From Tunturibacter psychrotolerans (GTDB lineage: Bacteria > Acidobacteriota > Terriglobia > Terriglobales > Acidobacteriaceae): a DNA stretch of 64,000 nucleotides. The stretch is taken from contig NZ_CP132942.1 in assembly GCF_040359615.1 (NCBI RefSeq), positions 1,240,001-1,304,000 on the forward strand. The letters are read 5' to 3'. The notes under the pieces are model-generated. The model saw only the letters and a list, made by a program, of their open reading frames with translations, was not told the origin of the DNA and did no database searches. The translations under genes and the position numbers were made by a program. Below are positions 1 to 8,499 of the stretch, in pieces; the stretch's first letter is position 1; the number at the start of each line of letters is the position of its first letter.

Positions 1-507
1 GCCGGGGAGGAGGTTCCACTGGACGGGGGTGAGGCCTAGCTCGTGCGCGATGCGAAAGACCGCGGGACGGCGTGCACCGTGGGGGGCGCGGAAGTAGCGG
101 ACGGGAGCGCCGAGAGTGTCTTCGATTGTGGCGTTGCAGTGGGTGAGTTCTTCGCGGATGCGTGCGGTGGATTGCCACGCTAGCCACGGGTGGGTCATGG
201 TGTGGTTGCCGATGAGGTGTCCGGCGGCTGCGATGGCGCGAGCGATGGCGGGGCGTTGCTGAACGTAGCGGCCGATGAGGAAGAAGGTGGCACGGGTGTT
301 GTTGCGGGCGAGGACTTCGAGGAGACGTTCGGTGGCGACGTCGTTGGGGCCGTCGTCGTAGGTGAGAGCTATTTCGTTGGGGTTTTGGGGGGCGATGAGA
401 AGTTTGCCGAAGAGCTGGGACTGCGCGGAGAGGGCGGCGTAGGTGAGGGTTCCTGCGGCGGCGGTCGCAGCGAGGAGCGCGGCAGCGGTGTATTGTGTCT
501 GTGTCAT
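1..507 (-). CDS. Polysaccharide deacetylase (NodB homology), C-terminus cut by window edge
   Basis: This is the N-terminal 169 residues of a carbohydrate esterase family 4 deacetylase, which removes N-acetyl groups from chitin-like or peptidoglycan-like sugars outside the cytoplasm. An alanine-rich hydrophobic segment at residues 7-27 acts as signal peptide or anchor. The metal and catalytic motifs are visible: TYDDGPND (the catalytic base and a metal-ligand Asp) near residue 49, the metal-binding HLIGNHTMTHPW near residue 95 and RAPHG near residue 140. The reading frame is open to base 1, so the rest of the gene lies outside the window. The start is the ATG at 507, chosen because it begins the hydrophobic segment; no strong ribosome binding site precedes it. 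The family call is firm, the substrate is not. Confidence 0.9.
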   Translation of the reverse strand, partial: MTQTQYTAAALLAATAAAGTLTYAALSAQSQLFGKLLIAPQNPNEIALTYDDGPNDVATERLLEVLARNNTRATFFLIGRYVQQRPAIARAIAAAGHLIGNHTMTHPWLAWQSTARIREELTHCNATIEDTLGAPVRYFRAPHGARRPAVFRIAHELGLTPVQWNLLPG

Positions 508-811
508 GCCAAGGCTCACTGGCTCCATTATAGGGAGGCCGCAACCTTTGACTGGTGTGAGTTTGCGTGGGGACAGCACTGGTTTGACTTTGTATCTTGC
601 GGAAATGGCTTGCTTTATAGGCTTCGGATGCCTACTATTCCCGAATCAATTCAACCCTTGGGGAATACTCGTTCCCGGGCACGCAGGCTGATGGGCCAAT
701 CATGCCTTCAGGTCCGTCCTGCAGCGGATCTATCGCGCGGAAAACCGCCGATGGCTTCGCCCTGCTTACTCCGTCGCTTCTCTCACGTTCGAATCAAGGA
801 GAAAGACTGTT
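508..811. other. Divergent intergenic region, no gene seen
   Basis: This 304-base gap separates the divergent deacetylase and exported-protein genes. The short ORFs across it have no recognisable motifs. The only signal I can support is the ribosome binding site AAGGAG around 798-803, which serves the gene starting at 812. Promoters for both genes must lie here but I cannot place them. Confidence 0.5.
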
Positions 812-1648
812 ATGAATCTGCCAATTGGTTGCAAATGTATTGTGCTCCCTCTGTTGCTTGTTGGTTTCGTAAGCAGCGTGACTCTCACGGTCTCGGCGCA
901 GGATAAGACGATTGCGAGTCAAAAGATATTGACGATTCAGCGCGAGTTCACCAAGCCAGGCAAGGAAGGTGCGGCCCATGAAAAGAGCGAGGCTGCGTTT
1001 GCACAGGCGATGGCTGGGGCGAAGGCTACGGACTACTACTATGCGTTGTCCTCTCTTTCGGGTCGGCCGAGGGTACTGTTTCTAAGCGCCTATCCGAGCT
1101 TTGCGGACATTGAAGCCGAGCGCAAGAAGGTGAATGGCAATGCGTCGCTTTCGGCGGAGCTTGATCGCGCGAATGAAGCCGATGGCGATCTGCTGGCGGA
1201 GACGAACTCCAGCATGTGGGTGCGAAGGGACGATCTTAGTTTGAACCAGGGATTTCGGGTGGGGGCTCGGTATGAGGAGCTGACGCAGTTCGTGGTTCGC
1301 CCGGGCCACACTGGTGAGTGGGATGAGTTGGTGAAACTGGTGATCGCCGCGTACAAGAAGGGTGTTCCGGATGCTCACTGGGGAACCTACGAGCTGGTTT
1401 ATGGCGGGGGCGGCACGTACCTGGTGATTACGACGCTAAGGTCCGGAGAGGAGATCGACGCTGACTTTGCCAAGGATCCGAAGTTCATCGAGGCATTAGG
1501 ACCAGATGGGTTGAAGAAGCTGGAGGCGTTGGAGGCTTCGTGCGTCGTGTCGAGAGAGTCCAATCTGTTCCGGATCGCACCGAAGATGAGTTATCCGCCA
1601 CCGGCGTTGGTGCAGGCTGAGCCGGACTTCTGGACCCCGAAGCCTTAG
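812..1648 (+). CDS. Exported protein of unknown function
   Basis: This gene encodes a 278-residue protein with a signal peptide (hydrophobic core about residues 10-29, cleavage probably after the VSAQ region), so it is periplasmic or secreted. The mature part contains two similar-sized alpha/beta segments (about 40-135 and 150-240). Each has aromatic and acidic residues of the kind seen in dimeric alpha-beta barrel (ABM-like) proteins, but no catalytic motif is evident, and the fold suggestion is inference. AAGGAGA eight bases before the ATG decides the start. It is monocistronic, divergent from the deacetylase and convergent with the large receptor downstream, with a strong terminator between. 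I do not recognise a function. Confidence 0.7.
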   Translation: MNLPIGCKCIVLPLLLVGFVSSVTLTVSAQDKTIASQKILTIQREFTKPGKEGAAHEKSEAAFAQAMAGAKATDYYYALSSLSGRPRVLFLSAYPSFADIEAERKKVNGNASLSAELDRANEADGDLLAETNSSMWVRRDDLSLNQGFRVGARYEELTQFVVRPGHTGEWDELVKLVIAAYKKGVPDAHWGTYELVYGGGGTYLVITTLRSGEEIDADFAKDPKFIEALGPDGLKKLEALEASCVVSRESNLFRIAPKMSYPPPALVQAEPDFWTPKP

Positions 1649-1669
1649 TTGTTTGGGGTATGGATGCTT

Positions 1670-1711
1670 AAAGCAAAAGCCCTGCGCTGGTTGGCGCAGG
1701 GCTTTTGCTTT
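1670..1711. terminator. Bidirectional intrinsic terminator
   Basis: A perfect 18-bp inverted repeat (1670-1687 and 1694-1711) surrounds a six-base loop. The outer stem is A-rich on one side and T-rich on the other, so a poly-U tail is available in both directions. It lies between the stop of the plus-strand exported protein (1648) and the stop of the minus-strand receptor (1726), as expected for a terminator shared by convergent genes. Confidence 0.9.
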
Positions 1712-1725
1712 GGTGCGGGTTGAGG

Positions 1726-4700
1726 TTAGTAGAGGATCTTCAGGCCGAATTGAAAGATGCGCGGCTCGAAGGTGCTTGTGATCTGACCGCCGGTAGTGGG
1801 GTTGTTGAGGACTGCCGGTGAGGTCGCGGTAGCTGGAGTGCTGAGGTTTCCACCAAGACCGCTGCCGGGAATGTAGAAGTTGGTGTGGTTGAAGAGGTTG
1901 TAAGACTCGGCACGGAACTGTACTCGAAGGCTCTCGATTGGAGTGGTGAAGGTCTTATTGAGGGCGACGTCGGTCTGGTAGAAGGCTGGCGAACGGCCGG
2001 GGTTTCTGGAGGCGTTGCCGAAGGGGCTGACGAGGTTTCCGCTGCCATCCTTTGTCTCGGGCAGGGTGTAGGCGGCGAGGTTGATGTATTGAATGAAGCC
2101 GTTGCTCAGCTTGGTTTTATTGATGGCTTTCTGACCGGCGACGACATTGGGACGATACTCGTTGGCTCCGCGATAGGTTGCGGGGATCTGAGGGGAGACG
2201 GCGTTGGCGGAGTTGGGAGAGTAGCCGACGTTGAAGACGGTGCCGGCCTGCATGGTGTTGATGGCGCTGATCTGCCAGCCGCCGAGGACGGTGTCGGTGA
2301 AGCCGTTGGCGGTGTTCATGAAGTGGCGACCGCGTCCGAAGGGAAGATCGTAGACGAGGCTGGTGACGTTGCTGATGGGCAGATTGTAGTCAGACTGCGC
2401 GTAGTCGGCCTTGATGTTGTTGGCGTCCTGCGGCGAGGGGCTGTTGCCTTCGAGTGAGGCGCTGGCGTTGTCGAGCGAGTGCGACCAGGTGAAGGAGTTG
2501 AGGAGGGTGAGACCGGCGACGAAGCGCTGCTCGTAACGAACCTGAAGGGCGTCGTAGTGCGAGTAGAACTCGTTGAGGGCTTCGGTGATGTCGCTGGGCC
2601 AGTTGCCGTAGGGGCGGGCGAATCCGTTGGCGGGATTTTTTTGGTTGCCGTTGAGGAAGCCCTGGAGCTTGCTGCCGTGGTTGCCGACGTAGGCGATGTC
2701 GAGGAGCGTGTTCTTGGCGAGCTCTTGCTGCACGCTGAGGAAGTAGCTCTGGACGTAGCTGTCGCGGGTGTCCTTGGGGACGTAGGTGATGTTGTCGGTG
2801 GCCTTGTTGAAGGTGGTGGCGATGCCGGTGGGGAAGCCCTGGTCGGCGGTGACGTAGCAGCTTGCAGCGGCTCCGCCTGTGGGGCAGTGGTTGGTGGTGC
2901 TTGGCGTCTTCTGGGTGACGGAGACGAACTGGGCTTGCGGGGCGTTGATGGCGAGGATGTCGCCTGAGCCTGCGCGGGTGTAGTGGACGTAGCTGGTGCC
3001 GTAGCCGCCGCGAATGGAGGTGCGCGGAGTGGCTGCGTAGGCAAAGCCGAGTCGTGGGGCGAAGTCGTTGAGGTCAGGGTTGACGAGGGTGTTGCCGTAG
3101 ACGCCGCTGCCGGAGGTTGGAGTGATGCCGTTGCCTGCGACTGCGCCAGGGGTGAGGGTGAGGACGGTCTGGGTGGTGGGGTCGAAGTTCGAGATGAAGT
3201 TGTGCTGCTCAGAGTAGGGCGATCCGTACTCCCAGCGGAGACCGAGGTTGAGGGTCAGCTTGGGATCGACCTTCCAGTCGTCCTGTGCGTAGGTGCTTTG
3301 CAGGGTCTGGCGGAGGTGGGCGACGAAGAGGTTGGCGACAGAGTAGTTGTTGGTGGTGCCGAAGAGGAAGTCGGCCCAGTAGTTGTCGGCGACGGCGCCG
3401 CTGATGTTGGGGCAGTTGGGGTTGGTCGCGGTCTTGACGCCGGCGACGGTGGTGCTGGGGCAGAGGCTGAAGCCGCCAGAGTAGCTGAAGGAGCCGTAGA
3501 GGGGGTTGTTGTCGTTGACGGCCATCCAGATGTGCTCGTACTCATAGCCGAACTTGAGAGAGTGGTGGCCCTTGATCCAGGTGAAGTTGACCTTGGGATC
3601 GAGCAGGGACGGGTTCTGCCATTGGGGATTGGTGCTTTGACGGCCAAAGGCGGTGAAGCCGCCACCGAGGCTGGTGGAGGGTAGGCCGCCGGCGACGACT
3701 GGGTCGGATGGGAGGCCGGGGATGGAGATGGCGTTATCGCCGATGGAGGGCGAGAACTTGCCCGCCTTGGTTTTGGAGAGGCCGATGCGCGCATCGATGA
3801 CCTTGTTGGCGCCGATTAGGTGCGTGTATCCGAGGGCTACCTGCTGGTCGAGGACGCGGATGGTGCCGTTGGTCTGGCCGTCGAGAGGAAGCGGGAAGAT
3901 GGGAGCGTTGAAGCCGGTCTCCTTGCGATCGCTGACGCGGAGGAACCAGGAGCTGGTGGGGTTTTGTTGGTAGTCGAGACGGAGGTCGCCCTTGTCGGAG
4001 TTGTCGGTGAAGGGGACCTGGGTGGCGTAGTTGTCCTGGGCGAGGCCGCTGGATGCGAGGCCGGTGCCGGTGGTGGGAATCTGCTTGAAGAAGCCGATGA
4101 TCTGTTGCGAGACGGGGTTGATGGCGGAGGTGGGGATGGCAGTGCCGGCGGGATAGACCTGGCCGGTGAGTGGATTCTGCACCGCTACGACGAGCTTGCC
4201 GTTGAGTTCGTTGGTGGTCGGGACGGTGTTGACGCTGAGTGGCTTGAGAACCTGGCGGAAGCCTTCGTAATCTACGAAGTAGAAGAGCTTGTCCTTGACG
4301 ATGGGACCGCCGAAGTTGACGCCGAACTGGTTGCGGTTGAAGGTCGGCTTCTGGAAGGGGACGACGTTTCCGCTGCTGCCGACGAGGGTGGGCTTGAAGT
4401 AGCCGGCGGCGTTGAGGTCAGTGTTGCGGATGAACTCGTAGACAGTGGCGTGGAAGCGATTGGTTCCGCTGTTGGAGGCGACGTTGATGGTGGCGCCGGA
4501 GGAGCGGCCGTACTCTGCGCTCTCGTTGTTGGTGACGATCTGGAACTGGGCTACGGAGTCGGGCGGGATGGCGATGATCTGGTTGTCGAAGCCCTGGTTG
4601 CTCTCGCCGTAGGCGTTGTTGTCCATGCCGTCGAGGAGGAAGTTGTTGAAGACGCTTCGCTGGCCGTTGATGTTGTAGGCTCCGGCGCGGACGAGCGAGC

Positions 4701-5238
4701 TGATGGAGCTGGTGGTGGCGGCTGTGGGCGCCTGGCGGGAGCCGGTGACGAGGCCGAGGAGGTCAGAGTAGTTGCGGGAGACGAGCGGGAAGGCCTCGCT
4801 CTGGTATTGCGTGATGGTCTGGCCGCGCTGGCTGGTCTCGGTTTCGATCTGGAGGGCGACGTCGGAGACTTCAACGGTGGTCTGGGTGGAGCCTACCTGG
4901 AGGGAGAGGTCGATGCGCTCGCGTACTCCGACGGAGACGGTGATGTTTTTTGCGACTGCGTCTGAGAAGCCGGGAGCGCTGGCAGAGATGGTGTAGACAC
5001 CGACGCGGAGGGAGGGGACTTCGTAGTCGCCTGAGCTGTTGGAGGTGGCTTTTGCGGTGATGGAGGTCGCGTTATTGGTGATAGAAACGGATGCGCCTGA
5101 GACGCCGGCTCCGGTTGCATCATGGATGGTTCCTACGAGGCTGCCGTTTTCATACTGGGCGTACAGATGGGAGCACAGGAAGAAAATACAGAAGGCCACC
5201 GCAAGGTTGGATGCAGAACAAAATCTTTTTTTTCGCAT
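1726..5238 (-). CDS. Large TonB-dependent receptor with carboxypeptidase-regulatory-like N-domain
   Basis: This 1170-residue outer-membrane beta-barrel protein is of the type that is strongly expanded in Acidobacteriota and probably takes up complex organic substrates with energy from TonB. A signal peptide (about residues 9-27, ending in AYAQ-like LYAQ) is followed by a carboxypeptidase-regulatory-like beta-sandwich (about 30-115; GSLVGTIHDATGAGV). Then come a plug domain (about 130-260, with LLDGMDNN) and a C-terminal barrel ending in an aromatic-flanked strand (FEPRIFQFGLKILY). The length fits the family. The start codon is followed by an A8 run (codons 3-5), and a small hairpin overlaps the weak ribosome binding site. 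Substrate cannot be read from sequence, and no neighbouring transport genes help. Confidence 0.9.
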   Translation of the reverse strand: MRKKRFCSASNLAVAFCIFFLCSHLYAQYENGSLVGTIHDATGAGVSGASVSITNNATSITAKATSNSSGDYEVPSLRVGVYTISASAPGFSDAVAKNITVSVGVRERIDLSLQVGSTQTTVEVSDVALQIETETSQRGQTITQYQSEAFPLVSRNYSDLLGLVTGSRQAPTAATTSSISSLVRAGAYNINGQRSVFNNFLLDGMDNNAYGESNQGFDNQIIAIPPDSVAQFQIVTNNESAEYGRSSGATINVASNSGTNRFHATVYEFIRNTDLNAAGYFKPTLVGSSGNVVPFQKPTFNRNQFGVNFGGPIVKDKLFYFVDYEGFRQVLKPLSVNTVPTTNELNGKLVVAVQNPLTGQVYPAGTAIPTSAINPVSQQIIGFFKQIPTTGTGLASSGLAQDNYATQVPFTDNSDKGDLRLDYQQNPTSSWFLRVSDRKETGFNAPIFPLPLDGQTNGTIRVLDQQVALGYTHLIGANKVIDARIGLSKTKAGKFSPSIGDNAISIPGLPSDPVVAGGLPSTSLGGGFTAFGRQSTNPQWQNPSLLDPKVNFTWIKGHHSLKFGYEYEHIWMAVNDNNPLYGSFSYSGGFSLCPSTTVAGVKTATNPNCPNISGAVADNYWADFLFGTTNNYSVANLFVAHLRQTLQSTYAQDDWKVDPKLTLNLGLRWEYGSPYSEQHNFISNFDPTTQTVLTLTPGAVAGNGITPTSGSGVYGNTLVNPDLNDFAPRLGFAYAATPRTSIRGGYGTSYVHYTRAGSGDILAINAPQAQFVSVTQKTPSTTNHCPTGGAAASCYVTADQGFPTGIATTFNKATDNITYVPKDTRDSYVQSYFLSVQQELAKNTLLDIAYVGNHGSKLQGFLNGNQKNPANGFARPYGNWPSDITEALNEFYSHYDALQVRYEQRFVAGLTLLNSFTWSHSLDNASASLEGNSPSPQDANNIKADYAQSDYNLPISNVTSLVYDLPFGRGRHFMNTANGFTDTVLGGWQISAINTMQAGTVFNVGYSPNSANAVSPQIPATYRGANEYRPNVVAGQKAINKTKLSNGFIQYINLAAYTLPETKDGSGNLVSPFGNASRNPGRSPAFYQTDVALNKTFTTPIESLRVQFRAESYNLFNHTNFYIPGSGLGGNLSTPATATSPAVLNNPTTGGQITSTFEPRIFQFGLKILY

Positions 5239-5240
5239 AG

Positions 5241-5255
5241 CCCTAAGTTTTAGGG
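5241..5255 (-). promoter_or_regulatory. Small hairpin over the receptor's ribosome binding site
   Basis: CCCTAA-GTT-TTAGGG is a perfect 6-bp inverted repeat two bases upstream of the receptor start codon at 5238. In the mRNA the AGGG that would serve as the Shine-Dalgarno sequence sits in the 3' arm, so pairing would hide it. Whether it regulates translation is inference, and a stem this short may be marginal. Confidence 0.35.
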
Positions 5256-5386
5256 GTGCTGATTAACGTGCTGTAAATCGAGTGTGAACAGGGGGTTAGG
5301 AATGACGCCGGTACCCTGGAAATCAACTTATTGCGGAAAAGATTTTATTGGATGGAACGGCCTTCATGGAGCCATGAAGGCGAAGC

Positions 5387-5671
5387 TCAGGCGGGGATAT
5401 CGAATCCTAGATGCCGCATCATCTCATCGGTTACTTCGTAGTCCTGATCGGGGTCGGGCATGACGTCTCTGCCAGTGTCGGACTTTCCGAAGGAGTGAAG
5501 GTAGAGGCCGGCCTTGAGGAAGGCTCCCTGGAGTTTTACCTTGTCGGCGTAGGTGACTCGCAGAGGGCTGGCTTCGTGGGTGATGTCGCCGACGCGCTCG
5601 TACTGCATGATGAGTCCGCCGGGGTGGGTCGGGTCGGGGTGGATCTTGAATCGTACCTGGTAAGTGTTCAT
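5387..5671 (-). CDS. Small conserved-looking protein of unknown function
   Basis: The product has 94 residues, no signal peptide and no membrane segment, so it is probably cytoplasmic. It is rich in charged residues and has a balanced beta/alpha pattern, with no recognised motif. It lies 56 bases downstream of bcp on the same strand and could be cotranscribed with it. The codon usage and the clean ATG start at 5671 support a real gene, but I cannot assign a function. Confidence 0.6.
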   Translation of the reverse strand: MNTYQVRFKIHPDPTHPGGLIMQYERVGDITHEASPLRVTYADKVKLQGAFLKAGLYLHSFGKSDTGRDVMPDPDQDYEVTDEMMRHLGFDIPA

Positions 5672-5727
5672 TGTTAGGTCTCTGCTGGTTCGATGCGGAG
5701 TCGTAGGTGATTGCTGCTGGGGTGGTG

Positions 5728-6195
5728 TTATTTCTTTGCGTGGGCTTTGAGCAGGGTGAGGACCTCTTCGGCGTGGCCTTCGGGTTTTACCTCTTCGAAG
5801 ATGTGGATGAGGCGCTGGTCAGGGCCGATCAGGTATGTGGTGCGCTTGACGCCTTTGACTAGCTTGCCGTACATGTTTTTCGGCTTGACGAGGTCGTAGC
5901 GGTTGATGAGCTCCATGTCGGGGTCGGCTAGGAGGTCGTAGGGGAGGTCGTATTTGTCTTTGAACTTCTTCTGGTCTTTGACGGTGTCGCGGGAGATGCC
6001 GAGGACGACGATGCCTTGCTTCTGGAATTTTTCGAAGGCGTCGCGGAAGCCGCACGATTCGATGGTGCAGCCTGGAGTGTCGGCGCGAGGGTAGAAGAAG
6101 AGGACTACGGGCTTGCCTTTGAAGTCGGTTAGGGAGACTTCTTTGCCGTCTTGGTTTTGGAGGGTGAAGTTTTCTACTTTGTCGTTGATCTGCAC
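5728..6195 (-). CDS. bcp: Thioredoxin-dependent thiol peroxidase (Bcp/PrxQ)
   Basis: This enzyme reduces hydrogen peroxide and organic hydroperoxides in the cytoplasm using thioredoxin as electron donor. The 155-residue length is typical. The peroxiredoxin active-site motif PRADTPGCT carries the peroxidatic Cys43, and the resolving Cys48 lies five residues later, the spacing of the atypical two-cysteine PrxQ class. The C-terminal half keeps the thioredoxin fold pattern (TTYLIGPDQRL). It sits upstream of a small unknown gene on the same strand. Confidence 0.95.
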   Translation of the reverse strand: MQINDKVENFTLQNQDGKEVSLTDFKGKPVVLFFYPRADTPGCTIESCGFRDAFEKFQKQGIVVLGISRDTVKDQKKFKDKYDLPYDLLADPDMELINRYDLVKPKNMYGKLVKGVKRTTYLIGPDQRLIHIFEEVKPEGHAEEVLTLLKAHAKK

Positions 6196-6337
6196 CGTGA
6201 TTCCTCTTCGCGTTTCAGGAGATGTTCTTCGTGTTGGTTTTATCTTAGAAGATTTCCTGGCGGCACGAGGATTTGCGTGGAGACGATGGGTTTCTTTCTC
6301 TGCTATTAAAGTGCTGGGCTAGCCTTCGCTCAGAGGG

Positions 6338-6880
6338 TTAGGGTGCATCTTTGCGCTTGCCTCGTTTGAGCCACCATGCATCGATGGCTTGTTGGCGGGA
6401 AGAGCCGGGATTGTCGCGGAAGAAGTCTCGGAAGTGCTGGTTGTATTCGAGCTGTTGGGGGATGCGAGTTTTCTTTGTGCCGGGGCGCACGCTTGTCTGG
6501 TAGCAGATGGCTGCGTCAGCGAGCGTTTTACCGGGTTTGGTGTGAATGAAGTCGCGCGTAGGGGCGTTGAAGTGGAAGCCGGGGCCCAGGTTCTGTTTGA
6601 AGAAGGCTCCAAGGGAGGGATTGCAGCGCCAGCCTTCTCCGATGATCGTGTCCATGGTGAAGTGGGCAGGCATGCGAGTCGAGCTTCGTTGCGGAGAGGG
6701 ATGCCTGACTGGACTCTTTCCGCTTAGATAATCAGTGATTCTGGACTGCAGTTGGAGCTTTGAGCCCGAGGTAGAGATCTGATGCTCGCGGCAGAAGGCG
6801 ACTAGTTCCTCTTTGAGCCAGTACCAGGATGCGAAGTCGTGCGCGGTGAGGCTGGCGGAGAGAAATGGGCGCTTCGTCAC
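6338..6880 (-). CDS. SAP-domain protein with DUF6434-like C-terminus
   Basis: This 180-residue cytoplasmic protein has an N-terminal SAP-like helix-turn-helix (about residues 18-55: LKEELVAFCREHQI, then SGSKLQLQSRITDYL), a fold that usually binds nucleic acid. A basic/aromatic C-terminal domain (about 75-175) ends in an LRR-free QAIDAWWLKRG helix, as in small bacterial SAP/DUF6434 proteins. I choose the GTG at 6880 instead of an upstream ATG at 6931 because it overlaps the TGA of the preceding gene (GTGA). This avoids a 55-base overlap and suggests translational coupling. The function is unknown; nucleic-acid binding is inferred from the SAP domain. Confidence 0.7.
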   Translation of the reverse strand: MTKRPFLSASLTAHDFASWYWLKEELVAFCREHQISTSGSKLQLQSRITDYLSGKSPVRHPSPQRSSTRMPAHFTMDTIIGEGWRCNPSLGAFFKQNLGPGFHFNAPTRDFIHTKPGKTLADAAICYQTSVRPGTKKTRIPQQLEYNQHFRDFFRDNPGSSRQQAIDAWWLKRGKRKDAP

Positions 6881-7344
6881 TTCACTAAACAATCTTTCCG
6901 TCCGGTGTCTGTAACACCGGCGATCAACCATTTGCCATCCTTGTGGACGAGATTGAATAGGTCGGTTCCGCAGTGGTCCACTTTGCCGTCAACTAGAAAC
7001 TCGAAGGGGGCCCATACGACTGCGAGGTCGTTGTCGATGCGTATGAGGGGATCGTGGATGCGTTCTTCTATCTTGGTGGTGCCGGGTTTTCCTACGCGGT
7101 TTGCGAAGTCCTCGAATGTCATCTGGGTCGGCTTGCCGTCTCGCATGAGGACCATTGTGCCGCCGGGGAGTGTTGGTTCCTTGATGGCTGCTGCGTCGCG
7201 CTTTGCCATGCCGTCGAACATCGCTGTAACGGGGGCTAGGACTGCCTGCTCTTCTGGTGTAGTGGCGTGTAGTGGGGCAGTCAGGAATGCGGCCGCAATT
7301 GCTGCTGAGATAGACAAAACCAAACGTATCCTCGGTGTCTTCAT
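6877..7344 (-). CDS. Exported NTF2-like (SnoaL/DUF4440-type) protein
   Basis: This 155-residue protein has a clear signal peptide (residues 8-27, cleavage near LHA-T), followed by a single NTF2-like cone-shaped domain. The helix VTAMFDGMAKRD, the segment LAVVWAPFEFLVDGK and the final strands HKDGKWLIAGVTDT are typical of the family. Such domains act as small-molecule binding pockets or simple enzymes; no catalytic assignment can be made. Its stop overlaps the start of the SAP-domain gene, so the two form an operon. Confidence 0.75.
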   Translation of the reverse strand: MKTPRIRLVLSISAAIAAAFLTAPLHATTPEEQAVLAPVTAMFDGMAKRDAAAIKEPTLPGGTMVLMRDGKPTQMTFEDFANRVGKPGTTKIEERIHDPLIRIDNDLAVVWAPFEFLVDGKVDHCGTDLFNLVHKDGKWLIAGVTDTGRKDCLVK

Positions 7345-7427
7345 GGCTCCCGATTCTAAACCTTGGGTTGGAGGTCGGCTGGTTTGGCTTGAAATAGAAG
7401 ACCGTACAAACGGTTGAAGGAATACAG

Positions 7428-7453
7428 GGATCCTTCACTGCGTTCAGGATGAC
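7428..7453. repeat. Intergenic repeat of the 'GTCATCCTGA..GGATCC' type
   Basis: The segment reads, on the minus strand, GTCATCCTGAACGCAGTGAA followed by GGATCC. I recognise it as a member of a short dispersed element found between genes in many unrelated bacterial genomes, often mistranslated as VILNAVKDP. It is the only copy I saw in this window. It lies in the 132-base gap between fabD and the NTF2-like gene. Confidence 0.6.
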
Positions 7454-7476
7454 GACTTGCAGATGATGAAGTTGCT

Positions 7477-8469
7477 TTAGCTCTCTGTTGATGTCAAGAA
7501 CGTGAGGGTTTTTTCTAGGGAGGCGGAGTCTTCTACATGGGAGGTTTTTTGGGTGCGGTCGATTTGGCGCATGAGGCCAGAGAGGACTTTGCCGGGGCCT
7601 ACTTCGATGAAGTGGGTTGCGCCCTGGGCGATGAGGAGCTGGATGCACTCGACCCAGCGGACGGAGCCGGTGACCTGGCGGATGAGGCAGTCGGGTACTT
7701 CGGCGCGGCGATGGAGGAGGCGGGCGTCGACGTTGGCGGCGATGGGGAAGGCCGGGTCGTGGAAGCTGACGGCTTCGAGGGTGGTGGCGAGGGCGTCCTG
7801 CGCGGGCTGCATGAGGGCGCAGTGGAAGGGTGCGCTGACGTGGAGCATCACGGTGCGCTTGGCCCCGGCAGCTTTGCAGAGGTCGGCGGCGAGATGAACG
7901 GCTCCTTCGGCTCCGGAGATGACGGTCTGGTCGGGGGAGTTGAGGTTGGCGGGGGAGACCACGGCCAGAGCTGCGTTGAAGGTTTTGGCGTCGGGCATGG
8001 TGGGGAGCGGGGTGAGCTGGTCGGTGACCTGGGAACAGACCTCGGAGATGAGGATCGAGGAGAGGCCCAGAATGGCGGCCATGGCACCTTCTCCTGCGGG
8101 GACGGCTTGCTGCATGAATTGGCCGCGGGAGCGGACGGTGCGGACGGCTTCGGCGAAGGAGAAGGTGCCGGCGGCGACGTGGGCGGAGTACTCGCCGAGG
8201 GAGTGGCCGGCGGCGAAGGCGGGGGTGATGCCTTTCTCTGCGAGGATGCGGGCGGCGGCGACCGAGACGGTGAGGATGGCGGGTTGGGTGTGCTCGGTGA
8301 GTTTGAGCTGGTCTTCAGGGCCCTCGAAGATGAGCTTCGAGAGAGGGAAGCCGAGGGCTTCGTCGGCTTCGTCGAAGATGGCGCGGGCGGTGGGGAAGTT
8401 GTCGTAGAGATCGCGGCCCATGCCTACGGATTGCGAGCCTTGGCCGGGGAAGAGGAACGCTATTTTCAT
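7477..8469 (-). CDS. fabD: Malonyl-CoA:ACP transacylase
   Basis: FabD moves the malonyl group from CoA to acyl carrier protein, the first committed step of fatty-acid chain elongation in the cytoplasm. The 330-residue protein begins with the typical [12 protein letters not shown]. It contains the nucleophile elbow GHSLGEYSA (catalytic Ser near residue 94) and the SAPFHCALM segment with the catalytic His. Residues 175-190 carry an insertion-like loop compared with the E. coli enzyme (about 309 residues). No other fab genes are adjacent, so it stands outside the usual fab operon. Confidence 0.95.
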   Translation of the reverse strand: MKIAFLFPGQGSQSVGMGRDLYDNFPTARAIFDEADEALGFPLSKLIFEGPEDQLKLTEHTQPAILTVSVAAARILAEKGITPAFAAGHSLGEYSAHVAAGTFSFAEAVRTVRSRGQFMQQAVPAGEGAMAAILGLSSILISEVCSQVTDQLTPLPTMPDAKTFNAALAVVSPANLNSPDQTVISGAEGAVHLAADLCKAAGAKRTVMLHVSAPFHCALMQPAQDALATTLEAVSFHDPAFPIAANVDARLLHRRAEVPDCLIRQVTGSVRWVECIQLLIAQGATHFIEVGPGKVLSGLMRQIDRTQKTSHVEDSASLEKTLTFLTSTES

Positions 8470-8499
8470 GTCGAGGTCGATGATAAATCAGGGAGCGGT

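Noticed and set aside
3820..4965. Plus-strand ORF of 381 residues opposite the large receptor
   Set aside because: It is a shadow of the receptor's high-GC codons, with a composition dominated by Gly, Val, Ala, Asp and Glu and no motif, signal or ribosome binding site. The receptor frame has clear domains.
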